Source: Lepas anatifera
Lineage: Eukaryota; Arthropoda; Thecostraca; Lepadidae
NCBI GenBank assembly: GCA_034440635.1
Contig: JAOTON010001264.1
Span: 1-64,000 of the forward strand
Reading direction: 5' to 3'
Length of the DNA: 64,000 bases
The stretch's first letter is position 1; every line of letters starts with the position of its first letter. The translations under genes and the position numbers were made by a program. Positions 15,801 through 25,322 of the stretch are shown piece by piece. Under the pieces are notes generated by a model that was given only the letters and a program-made list of their open reading frames with translations, did not search any database and was not told where the DNA came from.

Positions 15801-16687
15801 AGACACAGAGAGAGAGAGACACACAGAGAGACACAGAGAGACACAGAGAGACACACAGAGAGACACAGAGACACAGAGACACAGAGAGACACAGAGAGAG
15901 ACAGAGAGACACAGAGAGAGACAGAGAGACACAGAGAGACACAGAGAGACACAGAGAGACACAGAGAGACAGAGAGAGACAGAGAGAGAGACACAGAGAG
16001 ACACAGAGACACAGAGAGACACAGAGAGAGACACAGAGAGACACAGAGAGACACAGAGAGACACACAAGAGAGACACAGAGAGACACAGAGAGAGACAGA
16101 GAGACACAGAGAGAGACACAGAGAGACACAGAGAGAGACAGAGACAGAGAGAGACAGAGAGAGACACAGAGAGACACAGAGAGACACAGAGAGAGACACA
16201 GAGAGACACAGAGAGACACAGAGACACAGAGAGAGACAGAGAGAGACACAGAGAGACACAGAGAGACACAGAGAGACACAGAGAGACACAGAGAGACACA
16301 GAGAGACACAGAGAGACACAGAGAGACAGAGAGAGACAGAGAGAGACAGAGAGACACAGAGAGACACAGAGAGACACACAGAGAGACACAGAGAGAGACA
16401 CAGAGAGAGACACAGAGAGACACACAGAGAGACACAGAGACACAGAGAGACACAGAGAGACACAGAGAGAGACAGAGAGAGACAGAGAGACACAGAGAGA
16501 CACAGAGAGACAGAGAGAGACAGAGAGAGAGAGACACAGAGAGACAATGAGAGACACAGAGAGACACAGAGAGACACAGAGAGAGACAGAGAGAGACACA
16601 GAGAGACACAGAGAGACACAGAGAGAGACACAGAGAGACACAGAGAGACACAGAGAGACACAGAGAGACACAGAGAGACACAGAGAG

Positions 16688-16720
<33 letters not shown>

Positions 16721-16971
16721 GAGAGAGACACAGAGAGACACAGAGAGAGAGACAGAGAGAGACAGAGAGAGACACAGAGAGACACAGAGAGACACACAGA
16801 GAGACACACAGAGAGACACACAGAGAGACACAGAGAGACACAGAGAGACACAGAGAGACACAGAGAGACACAGAGAGACACAGAGAGACACAGAGAGAGA
16901 CAGAGAGAGACAGAGAGACAGAGAGACACAGAGAGACACAGAGAGAGACACAGAGAGACACAGAGAGAGAC

Positions 16972-17003
<32 letters not shown>
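9809..17003. repeat. AG/AC satellite, right part (10-bp unit)
   Basis: Same AGAGAGACAC-type satellite as the left part. Single T bases occur at about 11234 and 16548, each creating an ATG. Register slips occur near 14130 and 16069. The apparent proteins ([14 protein letters not shown] on plus, [14 protein letters not shown] on minus) simply translate the 10-bp unit and are not genes. Confidence 0.97.
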
Positions 17004-17004
<1 letters not shown>

Positions 17005-17007
17005 GAC

Positions 17008-17104
<97 letters not shown>

Positions 17105-17127
17105 GAGACAGAGAGAGAGAGAGAGAC

Positions 17128-17184
<57 letters not shown>
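17004..17184. repeat. GA-rich transition zone
   Basis: Here AC dinucleotides become rare. The sequence is (GA)n with scattered single CA interruptions, linking the 10-bp satellite to the homogeneous tracts on its right. Confidence 0.85.
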
Positions 17185-18310
<1,126 letters not shown>

Positions 18311-18464
18311 ACCAATTAAAGAGTGGAATTAAAAAGATGTCAACACCCATATAGATGTTCAATTTTCAGGTTTCCAACAAAAGCAGGATATCTATGTCAA
18401 TCCCAAATAAAATGATTGCAGTTAGATAATGCAGACCATGCTTCACTCACAATGCAGTATTTCC

Positions 18465-18535
18465 ACACCCATTGACAGGATCTGAGCCACCTTCACCTTG
18501 ACAGGGGAGGGGGCTTGTAGCCGCCTCAGATCGAG
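18465..18535. mobile_element. Fragment resembling a TTAA-element terminus
   Basis: CATTGACAGGATCTGAGCC, then CACCTTC(A/G)CCTTGACAGGGG and a G-run. This closely matches the right terminal repeat, read inward, of the TTAA element at 24850-25262. The same fragment recurs at about 31160, 35210 and 50470. A minus-strand exon-like reading (KVAQILSMG) through this stretch is therefore probably transposon sequence. Confidence 0.55.
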
Positions 18536-18620
18536 AGAACCACACTATGTAACCGAAAAACGGGAAACAGAGTTGGATAGCCCATCCACTTTTCAATTGA
18601 AAATATTGCAACCATTTTTT

Positions 18621-18835
18621 ATACCAACTGGACCCACCTAATGTATGACTGTCCTGACTGACCTGTATTTGCTCATGGGTTGAGCTTCACAACCCATGGT
18701 CCTCCCACTCAGGCACCCGCCTGAGTAAGACCAAGCAAAGACTTACATTGAAACCGAGCTCGCCAGAGAACGGAGACAGCAGGCCCTTGAGCCTCCAAAT
18801 TCTGACATCCTTAGGTAAGGTAGGTATTGTTTTTT
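18621..18835. other. 215-bp copy-specific insertion with an exon-like core
   Basis: Modules B, C and D read ACCATTTTTT directly followed by GTCTTTAG. Module A has 215 bp between them, flanked by a T6 direct repeat. The segment contains pyrimidine-rich DNA, an acceptor-like CCTCCCACTCAG, 102 bp open in frame, and a donor AG/GTAAGG. Either A gained it, or the common ancestor of the other copies lost it. Confidence 0.75.
18713..18814 (+). CDS. Candidate internal exon, module A only
   Basis: This 102-bp segment lies between the acceptor CCTCCCACTCAG and the donor TTAG/GTAAGG, both good matches to metazoan splice consensus. Its frame is open and basic, Ser/Pro-rich (peptide core RLSKTKQRLTLKPSS). 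It ends one base into a codon. The exon starting at 18844 supplies exactly the two missing bases, so the phases agree. The segment is absent from the three sister copies, so it would be a copy-specific exon. No family was recognised and no upstream exon can be placed, since the satellite begins about 700 bp away. An antisense donor (CAAT/GTAAGT) overlaps it, so the strand is not certain. Confidence 0.35.
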
Positions 18836-18843
18836 GTCTTTAG

Positions 18844-18998
18844 CCACATCAGACTCACCGTCCTGGGGTTGTAGCAGGGGCATCCAGCGCCGCTTGCTGC
18901 TGACGTCCAAAGACACCGCCGAAAGAGATACTGCTAGTGCTGGGCTTCCCAGGAGAGCTAAGGAATGGAGAGGGGGCATTAAAAATTTCCTCAACTAA
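18844..18998 (+). CDS. Candidate terminal exon, module A
   Basis: Begins after a strong acceptor (T-run then GTCTTTAG) and stays open for 50 codons to TAA at 18996-18998. It starts with two bases of a split codon, so it needs a phase-1 upstream exon, and the segment at 18713-18814 fits. The product end is basic and low in hydrophobics (ATSDSPSWGCSRG at the start, RAKEWRGGIKNFLN at the end). No domain was recognised. The same exon, same length and same stop occurs at 31327-31481, 35372-35526 and 50629-50783. The fourth copy has changes predicted to alter two residues, SW to FW and CSRG to CGRG. No canonical AATAAA was noticed just downstream. An antisense exon model uses the same bases. Confidence 0.4.
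18859..18957 (-). other. Competing antisense exon model (99 bp)
   Basis: On the minus strand, CCCTCTCCATTCCTTAG forms a good acceptor and GGACG/GTGAGT a good donor, enclosing 99 bp (33 codons). One frame is open (phase 1 to phase 1) and gives a Ser/Gly/Gln/Ala-rich peptide that includes SISFGGVFGRQQQAALDAP. The FG dipeptides recall nucleoporin-type disorder, but that is only a resemblance. It overlaps the plus-strand terminal exon, and at most one is likely to be real. Equivalent positions exist in the three other modules; in the fourth the donor side reads GAATG/GTGAGT. Confidence 0.3.
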
Positions 18999-19259
18999 AT
19001 TGTTTTCATTTCATATATGAAGCTGTATCCGCGACTACTAAATTCAGGGCAGCACATATCTTTAAATCTAGTCGTTTAAATAGTAAAATTAGGTTTAACT
19101 GGTTCAAATACATCACAGCACATAAATACATTCAAATAGGTCACAACATGAAAAAGTTTTCAGGCTGATGAACCATGTAATTCGGGGATCATGTGGAATA
19201 GCAGGTATTTATATTATGGTGCAAATAGATCTAAAAAGTAAATGGATGCTTTATGAAAT

Positions 19260-19472
19260 TCATCTATCGTTACTATATGCAAGTACGTGCCACACTGGCT
19301 TTACTGGTTGGTTATGCACCTCTTTCATCCCAATGTAGCAACGGAAGACTGCAACACTGGGCGGCCAATCTGGAGCCTGAAACATGAAATCTTTAACCAT
19401 TTTCAGCCAATCTTTCCCGGTGTTGTAGCCAATTGAAATGTCACTCATTGAAATCAGAATCAAATATATCAT
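19260..19472 (-). CDS. Unidentified 70-codon ORF, intact in A and unit 0
   Basis: The frame includes an exon-like stretch after the acceptor TTTCATGTTTCAG (peptide PPSVAVFRCYIGMKEVHNQP), with a GTACTT donor-like site after VWH. Unit 0 has the same frame at 31741-31953. Units 1 and 2 share an 11-bp deletion (near 35920 and 51180) that shifts the frame. I recognise no family. It may be a small exon, a decaying exon or chance. Confidence 0.2.
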   Translation of the reverse strand: MIYLILISMSDISIGYNTGKDWLKMVKDFMFQAPDWPPSVAVFRCYIGMKEVHNQPVKPVWHVLAYSNDR

Positions 19473-20038
19473 GAGGATAAAGACGGTTCAAGTCTGTAGA
19501 GTACATAAAGTTTTTAAGAGCGACCCTATAGAGAGCACAGTCAAGGCGGATAAGCAAACCACCAGTGATGACAACGAGTCAGTTTATACATTTTAACATG
19601 CTCAATGGCCTTGGTCAAGTTTGAATATTTTACCACTATTGTAAAAGCAAATTTACATCAACTATCATTATCATACCAGATATGAACATGAGAAGTTGTT
19701 ATTTCAGTCACAATTTATAACATACCGAAATGGTTGACGGCTGGTGACAAACTTGATCATGCTGTATCACAGTCAGCCCACTGATACTGGATAAAAGTCA
19801 GCCATAAGGCAAAACAAAAGTTTGAGCAGCACATGCAGCGATTTCTAAATCAGCAAACCTGAAAAATATCGGTGTATTAATCTTCTTAACCCCGCCACAT
19901 GGACTTAACAAGTTTTACAGCAAATATTTCAAACACTTGAGTTCAGCCCTAGTTAACCTAATATTTTAACAGTTCAAGAATTTATGTTTCAAGCGAAATC
20001 TCCATAATCAATTATATGGTTTAGTTTACAACAACTTC

Positions 20039-20889
20039 CACACGTCATTGTTGTTGTTGTTGTTGTAGGGTTAAGGCGCACAGCCTCTGGGGCTCAAGCG
20101 TCTCGACCTGTGAAATGGGGGGAAAACCTCGCGAACCCGTGAGAGAATGTTCCGGTTCCAGTGAACACTGGAACCAAGAACCGGTAGCGACAACAGGTGT
20201 ACTATTAACTAGTCCTTATCTAGGACATAAATTGTGCCCTTACTCTCGTTCAACTTTTCGTGCTTCTGTACCTTGACTGCCAAATCCGCAAATTTCTTTA
20301 CCCTCATCAACTTCTCGGTTTGAACGCTATCTTTGGTTCTGATCAGAAGTTTTTCATCCAGGAAACTCACCTTCTCCGCCTTCTCATCTCCCAACACACC
20401 CCTCAAACAGGCCTGTATCCAGGGCCAGCCCTTGCTCTTTACAGGGGCTCCCGACTCGAGCTCAAGCAACAGGAAAGATCCCTGTCTTTTGCTCCCTCCA
20501 GTCATCGTGTCACCAAAACATTCCTCCGTAATATCTCTAGCCTTCCTTTTAAGAGGCCGCCCCGCCATAATGGCGAGGTCCTAAGAGCAGACACCAAGGG
20601 AAATAAGCTGTGGTCAAAAGAAAAAAACAAATATACCCTACCTAGAAATCAAAGATGGCGGCGTGCAACACCCACCACCCGCGTGGCGAGAAAAAAACGA
20701 AGGAGTTCACCCACCGGAAGCAAGAAAAAAACACTCAAAATACACACCAACGAAACCAAAGAAGAGAAATATACCTATCCGCATTCAACCCATCACGAGC
20801 ACCGATCGAAAAAACTTTGGAAAACACTAAACCAAAACGAAACAATGGGGGCACCACGTGGAGCGACAATCCTGACGCCACACGTCATT
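20039..20889 (-). mobile_element. Non-autonomous LINE-derived insertion (half-LINE type)
   Basis: Minus-strand insertion of about 830 bp flanked by the 12-bp direct repeat CCACACGTCATT (near 20038-20049 and 20878-20889). The paralogous site in unit 1 (about 36604-36620) is uninterrupted, so the boundaries are defined by an empty site. Read on the minus strand it has a ~300-bp leader, an ORF of 119 codons, a ~150-bp 3' region and a (CAA)n tail ending next to the target duplication. A long target duplication plus a 3' simple-repeat tail indicates target-primed reverse transcription. No reverse transcriptase is present, so it depended on another element's machinery. Confidence 0.85.
20209..20568 (-). 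CDS. ORF1-like protein of the LINE-derived insertion
   Basis: A 119-codon ORF starting at ATG 20568 with MAGRPLKRKARDITEE, a basic N-terminus. The C-terminal part (FADLAVKVQKHEKLNESKG then TIY) matches, from memory of the family, the conserved gag-like motif of ORF1 proteins in invertebrate non-LTR retrotransposons, in which a Val-rich strand is followed by His-x-x-Leu-Asn-x-Ser-(K/R)-Gly. It ends at TAG soon after that motif, shorter than usual for ORF1 and with no zinc knuckle seen. It is intact, with no stop or frameshift, consistent with a young copy or a short protein acting in trans. Other plus-strand ORFs over this stretch are shadows. Confidence 0.6.
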   Translation of the reverse strand: MAGRPLKRKARDITEECFGDTMTGGSKRQGSFLLLELESGAPVKSKGWPWIQACLRGVLGDEKAEKVSFLDEKLLIRTKDSVQTEKLMRVKKFADLAVKVQKHEKLNESKGTIYVLDKD

Positions 20890-21092
20890 CACTCACTGCC
20901 TTTCAGCTCCGCGCCTTCAAAAGGTACGTGGAAGTTAAATAACGGTACCCTCCGGGCATGTGACATCATCAAAAATCATCGGAAGTGTTGGCTCCTGGCG
21001 GATTTTTTTGGGGACGTAATATTCTTAGGCTTACATGCGTCATAATCAACGTCATGAACAATGACGTCATCGGTGTAACGCCAGTCTTACCC

Positions 21093-21580
21093 GGTGTTCT
21101 AACCAAGACGCGACGCGTCTCAAGGCGTTGCACGGCGTCGATCTGCCGCAACGACCGGGATTTTCGGTCAGGTCACAAAACGCACTGACGCAACGCGCCG
21201 CAGCAAAAGTTGAACAATGTCCAACTTTTGACGCCGACGGGCTGCGTCAGAAGCCGATGTCCGTGTTATTTGTTCTTATTTTTAGTCATTAAATGTAATA
21301 AATGTTTTTGAATAATTATTCAAATTCGAATTCATGCTGAAAAATTCCATGGAAACTGAACATAATTACCTTTTTCTCCTAAATCGTTCTTTTAATAGTT
21401 CTTGATGCTAGCTAAGTTTTGGTTGTTGGTAAACAATATTCGTCGCAGTTTGAGCTACCAGATTGCTACCAAAGCTGAACATTTGCTCTGTCGGCCAAAC
21501 CTCCAAAATTACCGCTCTGCAACTGTCGCCGACGGTCGCCGACGGTTCGCGACCGTCGGCGACCGTTTGGTTAGGACACC
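21093..21580. mobile_element. 488-bp MITE with GGTGTYCTAACCAA ends
   Basis: Left end GGTGTTCTAACCAA and right end TTGGTTAGGACACC are inverted repeats differing at one base. It interrupts the dispersed repeat unit: elsewhere TAACGCCAGTCTTAG runs directly into CACCAGGTGGCAGG, but here these parts sit on either side. Next to the right end, a stem of 14 perfect pairs (21533-21546 with 21552-21565, loop TCGCG) is built from CCGACGGTCGCC motifs. A second hairpin lies near 21208-21233 (CAAAAGTTG / CAACTTTTG). There is no transposase. The target duplication could not be resolved, so the superfamily is left open. Confidence 0.65.
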
Positions 21581-22383
21581 CAGTTAGGGCCAGGTGGCAG
21601 GCAAGTCGATTTGTTGGTTCATATTCTTAGCACTAGAGGGCAGCTGGCACGCCCTTGTAGTGTTTGCACGTTCTTCTTTCTTTAGACGGCGAGTAAAAGT
21701 TGCATACATCGTTATCCACGACTGAGAACCACTCACACAAGATTGCCTTTTTTTAGTGGCCTGCACCGCAAAACGCAACTTGCTCTAATCATCCCATGTG
21801 CGCCAGATATGGCGATATTTTAGTCTGCATGCAGTCACTATTTTCTGTCTTAGCTGACAAGTAAGACAGTCTTAGTGCTGACGTCATACTTTCGTGACGT
21901 CATGTGCGAGCCAAGGTGCGAGCTAACGCCAGTCTTACCACTAGGTGGCGAGCTGGGTGGCGTGAGACGTGCTGCGCATGCTCTGTCTTAGCTAATATTC
22001 TTAGGCTTAGTTGCGTCATAATCGACGTCATGAACAGTGACGTCTTTGGTGTAACGCCAGTCTTAGCACCAGGTGGCAGGCAAGTCGAATTGTTGGTTCA
22101 TATTCTTAGCACTAGATGGCAGCTGGCACGCCCTTATTGTGTTTGCGCGTCAGCCCACCTCGAACAGTCAGCGCAGACCACCGGATGTGACGTCACACCT
22201 CGTAGCATATAACATGGGAAAATTAAATGATTAAATATCCAGAATTTTGCAAAAAGAGGCCCAGAATTGAAAGTGGAATGTTTATTCATTGCAAATAGAA
22301 TAAATTTCATTACCGTGTAATCTCACAAATTCGTAAGCGGGAAGTGCCATTAGCAGCAGTTTAACACTCGGCTCAATGTTGAA

Positions 22384-22430
22384 GGAATTCCTCCACGCCC
22401 GTGTGACGTCACTCGGGCGTGGAGGATTCC
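22384..22430. repeat. 46-bp imperfect palindrome centred on GTGACGTCAC
   Basis: GGAATTCCTCCACGCCCG on the left pairs with CGGGCGTGGAGGATTCC on the right, with one unpaired base. The centre is the perfect palindrome GTGACGTCAC. It occurs once, at a junction between repeat units. Confidence 0.9.
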
Positions 22431-22796
22431 CTCTTGAACGTTTCTTTAAGTAAAGCTATCTTGTTTGCGCGTTTCTTCTACCTTTAGACGGTGAGTAAAA
22501 GGTACATACATCGTTATACACGACTGAGAACCACTCGCACCAGATTTCCGCGCCGCAAAACGCAACTTGCTCTAATCATCCCATGTGCGCCAGATATGCC
22601 GATATTTCAGTCTGCGCGCAGTCATTATTTTCTGTCTTAGCTGACAAGTAAGACAGTCTTATTGCTGACGTCATACTTTCGTGACGTCATGTACGAGCTA
22701 ACGCCAGTCTTACCGCTAGGTGGCTAGCTGGGTGGCGTGAGACGTACTGCGCATGCTCTGTCTTAGCTAAGACAGTCTTAGCTAAGAATCTTAGTT

Positions 22797-22832
22797 GCCG
22801 ATCAGGGCCCAGGGCCCTGGGCCCTGATCGGC
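22797..22832. repeat. 36-bp perfect palindrome
   Basis: Starts GCCGATCAGGGCCCAGGG and is exactly self-complementary over 36 bp. Flanking TCTTAGTT and ATCTAAGA extend the dyad with one mismatch. The homologous site in the next repeat copy has a 22-bp version. Confidence 0.95.
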
Positions 22833-23319
22833 ATCTAAGAATATTCTTAGGCTTAGACGCGTCATAATCGACGTCATGAACGGTGACGTCATCGGTGTAA
22901 CGCCAGTCTTAGCACCAGGTGGCAGGCAAGTCGATTTGTTGGTTCATATTCTTAGCACTAGAGGGCAGCTGGCACGCCCTTGTAATGTTTGCACGTTCTT
23001 CTACCTTTAGACGGTGAGTTAAAGGTACATACATCGTTATCCACGACTGAGAACCACTCGCACCAGATTGCCGCACCGCAAAACGCAACTGGCTCTAATC
23101 ATCCCATGTGCGCCAGATATGCCGATGTTTTAGTCTGCGCGCAGTCACTATTTTCTGTCTTAGCTGACAAGTAAGGCAGTCTTAGCGCTAACGTCATACT
23201 TTCGTGATGTCATGTGCGAGCTAACGCCAGTCTTACCGCTAGGTGGCTAGCTGGGTGGCGTGAGACGTACTGCGCATGCTCTGTCTTAGCTAAGACAGTC
23301 TTAGCTAAGAATCTTAGTT

Positions 23320-23341
23320 GCCGATCAGGGCCCTGATCGGC
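23320..23341. repeat. 22-bp perfect palindrome, short form
   Basis: GCCGATCAGGG and its complement, with the same outer sequence and flanks as the 36-bp palindrome at 22797. It lacks 14 bp of GGGCCC-type sequence at the centre. Confidence 0.95.
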
Positions 23342-23716
23342 ATCTAAGAATATTCTTAGGCTTAGATACGTCATAATCGACGTCATGAACAGTGACGTCA
23401 TCGGTGTAACGCCAGTCTTAGCACCAGGTGGCAGGCAAGTCGAATTGTTGGTTCATATTATTAGCACTAGATGGCAGCTGGCACGCCCTTATTGTGTTTT
23501 CGCGTCAGCCCCCTCCAACAGTCAGCGCAGGCCACCGGATGTGACGTCACACCTCGTAGCATATAACATGGGAAAATTAAATGATTTAATATCCAGAATT
23601 TTGCAAAAAGAGGCCCAGAATCGAAAGAAGAATGTTTATTCATTGCAAATATAATACATTTCATTACCGTGTAATCTCACAAATTCGTAAGCGGGAAGTG
23701 CCATTAGCAGCAGTTA

Positions 23717-24072
23717 AATGGACATTGTCGCAAAAATTTTTATTGTGGTTTCTTAATACTTGAAAAATCCTGATTCTGGTACCTTTCATCATTTCTTTAT
23801 CTTCGGCTAAATTTTTGGAGGCCACTCAACAATTATTCAAATTTGTTAACAATATAAAGATTAGGCTGTAACCTGCTCTTCACCTCTATTCTATCAATCA
23901 AAGTTTTAAGTTCTAGAAATGATTTGTTTGGAGTAGAAAATGTTTTCATGCTGTATTCGTATTCAATTTATTTTTATCAAGCTTCAAAAATAAAAATATT
24001 ACATTAGTTTGTCCTAAACATTCGGTTTGAGAAAACTAATCAGGAAAGTTTTAAAATCGGCCAGATGTCGTT
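23717..24072. other. AT-rich spacer
   Basis: Low-complexity AT-rich sequence with no ORF, repeat or splice structure that I can support. Confidence 0.6.
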
Positions 24073-24148
24073 CAGCGGGGATGGTATAGTGGCCTCCATT
24101 CCCGACTCTCACACAGGTGATACGGGTTCGAATCTAGGTGGTGGAAGT
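24073..24148 (+). pseudogene. tRNA-Glu-like sequence (pseudogene or SINE head)
   Basis: A box TGGTATAGTGG at 24082-24092 and B box GGTTCGAATC at 24125-24134 match RNA polymerase III internal promoter consensus at normal tRNA spacing. The anticodon-loop segment CTCTCAC equals that of tRNA-Glu(CUC). The acceptor, anticodon and T stems pair poorly (for example CCCGA opposite ACAGG), so it is not a functional tRNA. A tRNA-derived SINE is possible, but I could not define a tail or a target duplication. Confidence 0.6.
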
Positions 24149-24849
24149 TTTTCCTGTAAAAACAATTTTCTGATTTTCTTCTTGTTTGCTCATGCTTACT
24201 AATGGAAGACGCATAGTGGAATCCATGAGTGCCGATCAGGGGGAGGGGGGTGTAACTTCCGGGGAGGGCACCATCCGGACCAGGGAGGGGGTGTCACCTT
24301 TGACCAGACGAATGAACAGATGAACGCTAAATCCTATCAGTGTGCGCCAATTTTCGCATCCTGGGGAGGGAGCATGGGACGCGACATTTTAGGGTTCACC
24401 GAGAGTCGATCAGAGGATAGGGGGCACGTGCCCCCTTTGCCCTCCTGGATCCTCCGATGGGATGAAGTAGCTATTCTAAGGACAATTTCTTCTGGTTATC
24501 CCTCCGTCCAGGTAGTTTAGGGAAATGGAATGTTAGCCCCAAATATTTTTCTAATCTGACTGGCGTACCAAACTGGAACCGGCTTGTCTCCAGCTCCCTC
24601 CAATGGTTCTCAATCCGTCGGAATTCCCTCTATTGGAGACAAGTTCCCTCTGTTTTCTGACCACCGGGACACGCTGTTCGCCGTTCGAAAATGTCTTTTG
24701 TGTCCCTTGCTGAAGGCCATTCTTGAAGGCTGACCGGTTTTGGTACAAACCAGGAACCACAAACCGACCCAATAAAAAAGCAGGGGTGGCTCTTTGAGAT
24801 TAAATGTATTAATCTCGAGATTAATGTGTCTCGAGATTAATTAATCGTT
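24149..24849. other. Spacer with a palindrome cluster
   Basis: No gene is supported. It contains G-rich stretches (24237-24295) and, at 24808-24825, an 18-bp perfect palindrome ATTAATCTCGAGATTAAT. More CGAGATTAA repeats lie just before the TTAA element and resume after it at 25263-25322 as CGAGATAAAACGT copies, so that element sits inside a small repeat patch. Confidence 0.6.
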
Positions 24850-25262
24850 TTAACATGCGCATTGACGGGAAGCGGGTACCCCCTCCCCCCGTCTGGTTTT
24901 TCGGATAGAACATAAAAACGGCGGCACGTAGCATCGCCGTACTTGGCATACCTTCCCTCATCATTTTTACAACTTTTGTCAAAATTTTCAGGTTAGGTCA
25001 TCTCCGGTCAGGTCACCAGTATAGGTCAAGTGACCTGACCTCAAAGTTTAAGACAACATAAGTCGGCGCAAAGTGAACTCATCCGATTGAAGTGACCTGA
25101 CAAAATGGCTAAAATATTTTGATGGAGAAGCGTATGGGCTACCCAACGCCGTTTACCATTTTTCACTACCTACCGTGGTTCTCGAGATTTTAGGGGGAGG
25201 GGGGGTACCCGCCCCCTTGTCAAAGCGAAGGTGGCTCAGAGCCCCGTCAATGCGCGTGTTAA
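24850..25262. mobile_element. TTAA-flanked foldback MITE (405 bp)
   Basis: TTAA lies at both ends (24850-24853 and 25259-25262). Each end then reads inward CAYGCGCATTGACGGG and, further in, CGGGTACCCCC plus a C-run. The right arm has an extra ~30 bp (GAGCCACCTTCGCTTTGACA on the complement) between these blocks. The centre has several AGGTCA/TGACCT hexamers near 25000-25075. No transposase. TTAA targeting suggests piggyBac or Kolobok relatives. Confidence 0.75.
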
Positions 25263-25322
25263 TCTGGTAAAACACCGAGATAAAACGTTAATCCGTACGA
25301 GATAAAACGTGTTCGAGATTAA

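Larger units (their letters stand above)
18311..20921. repeat. Segmental duplication, module A
   Basis: Homologous to 31010-32393, to 35056-36650 and to 50316-51910. Homology begins at AATTAAAGAGTGGAATT and ends at CTCCGCGCCTTCAAAAG. Module A has two private insertions: 215 bp at 18621-18835 and the LINE-derived element at about 20050-20877. It shares with unit 0 the intact minus-strand ORF near 19260-19472, which units 1 and 2 have lost through an 11-bp deletion. Confidence 0.9.
21630..23477 (+). promoter_or_regulatory. Cluster of ten CTCF-like core motifs
   Basis: Matches to the CTCF core consensus CCASYAGRKGGCRS (recalled) at 21630 (GCACTAGAGGGCAG), 21938 (CCACTAGGTGGCGA), 22066, 22109, 22713, 22912, 22955, 23236, 23421 and 23464, all in the same orientation; most agree at 12-13 of 14 positions. 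Another lies inverted at 18220-18233, and a diverged one near 29272. The matches occupy two or three fixed places per repeat unit, so they spread with the repeat. Binding is not shown by sequence alone. Confidence 0.45.
21587..23716. repeat. Tandem repeat array rich in CTCF-like and CRE-like motifs
   Basis: Two to three diverged copies of a compound unit. Landmarks recur: TTTAGACGG(C/T)GAGT at about 21683, 22486 and 23007; TAACGCCAGTCTTAGCACC at about 22052, 22898 and 23407; and GCATATAACATGGGAAAATT at about 22204 and 23559. The first copy is interrupted by the 488-bp MITE. The array holds ten close matches to the CTCF core and about ten TGACGTCA palindromes. No coding sequence is supported. 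Confidence 0.85.

Noticed and set aside
18430..18530. Minus-strand exon KVAQILSMGVEILH with a GTGAGT donor
   Set aside because: The sequence matches the terminal repeat of the TTAA element at 24850-25262, and the donor is not kept in the sister copies, so it is better explained as transposon sequence.
20260..21045. 261-codon plus-strand ORF over the LINE-derived element
   Set aside because: It is antisense to the ORF1-like frame and runs across the insertion boundary into unrelated DNA.
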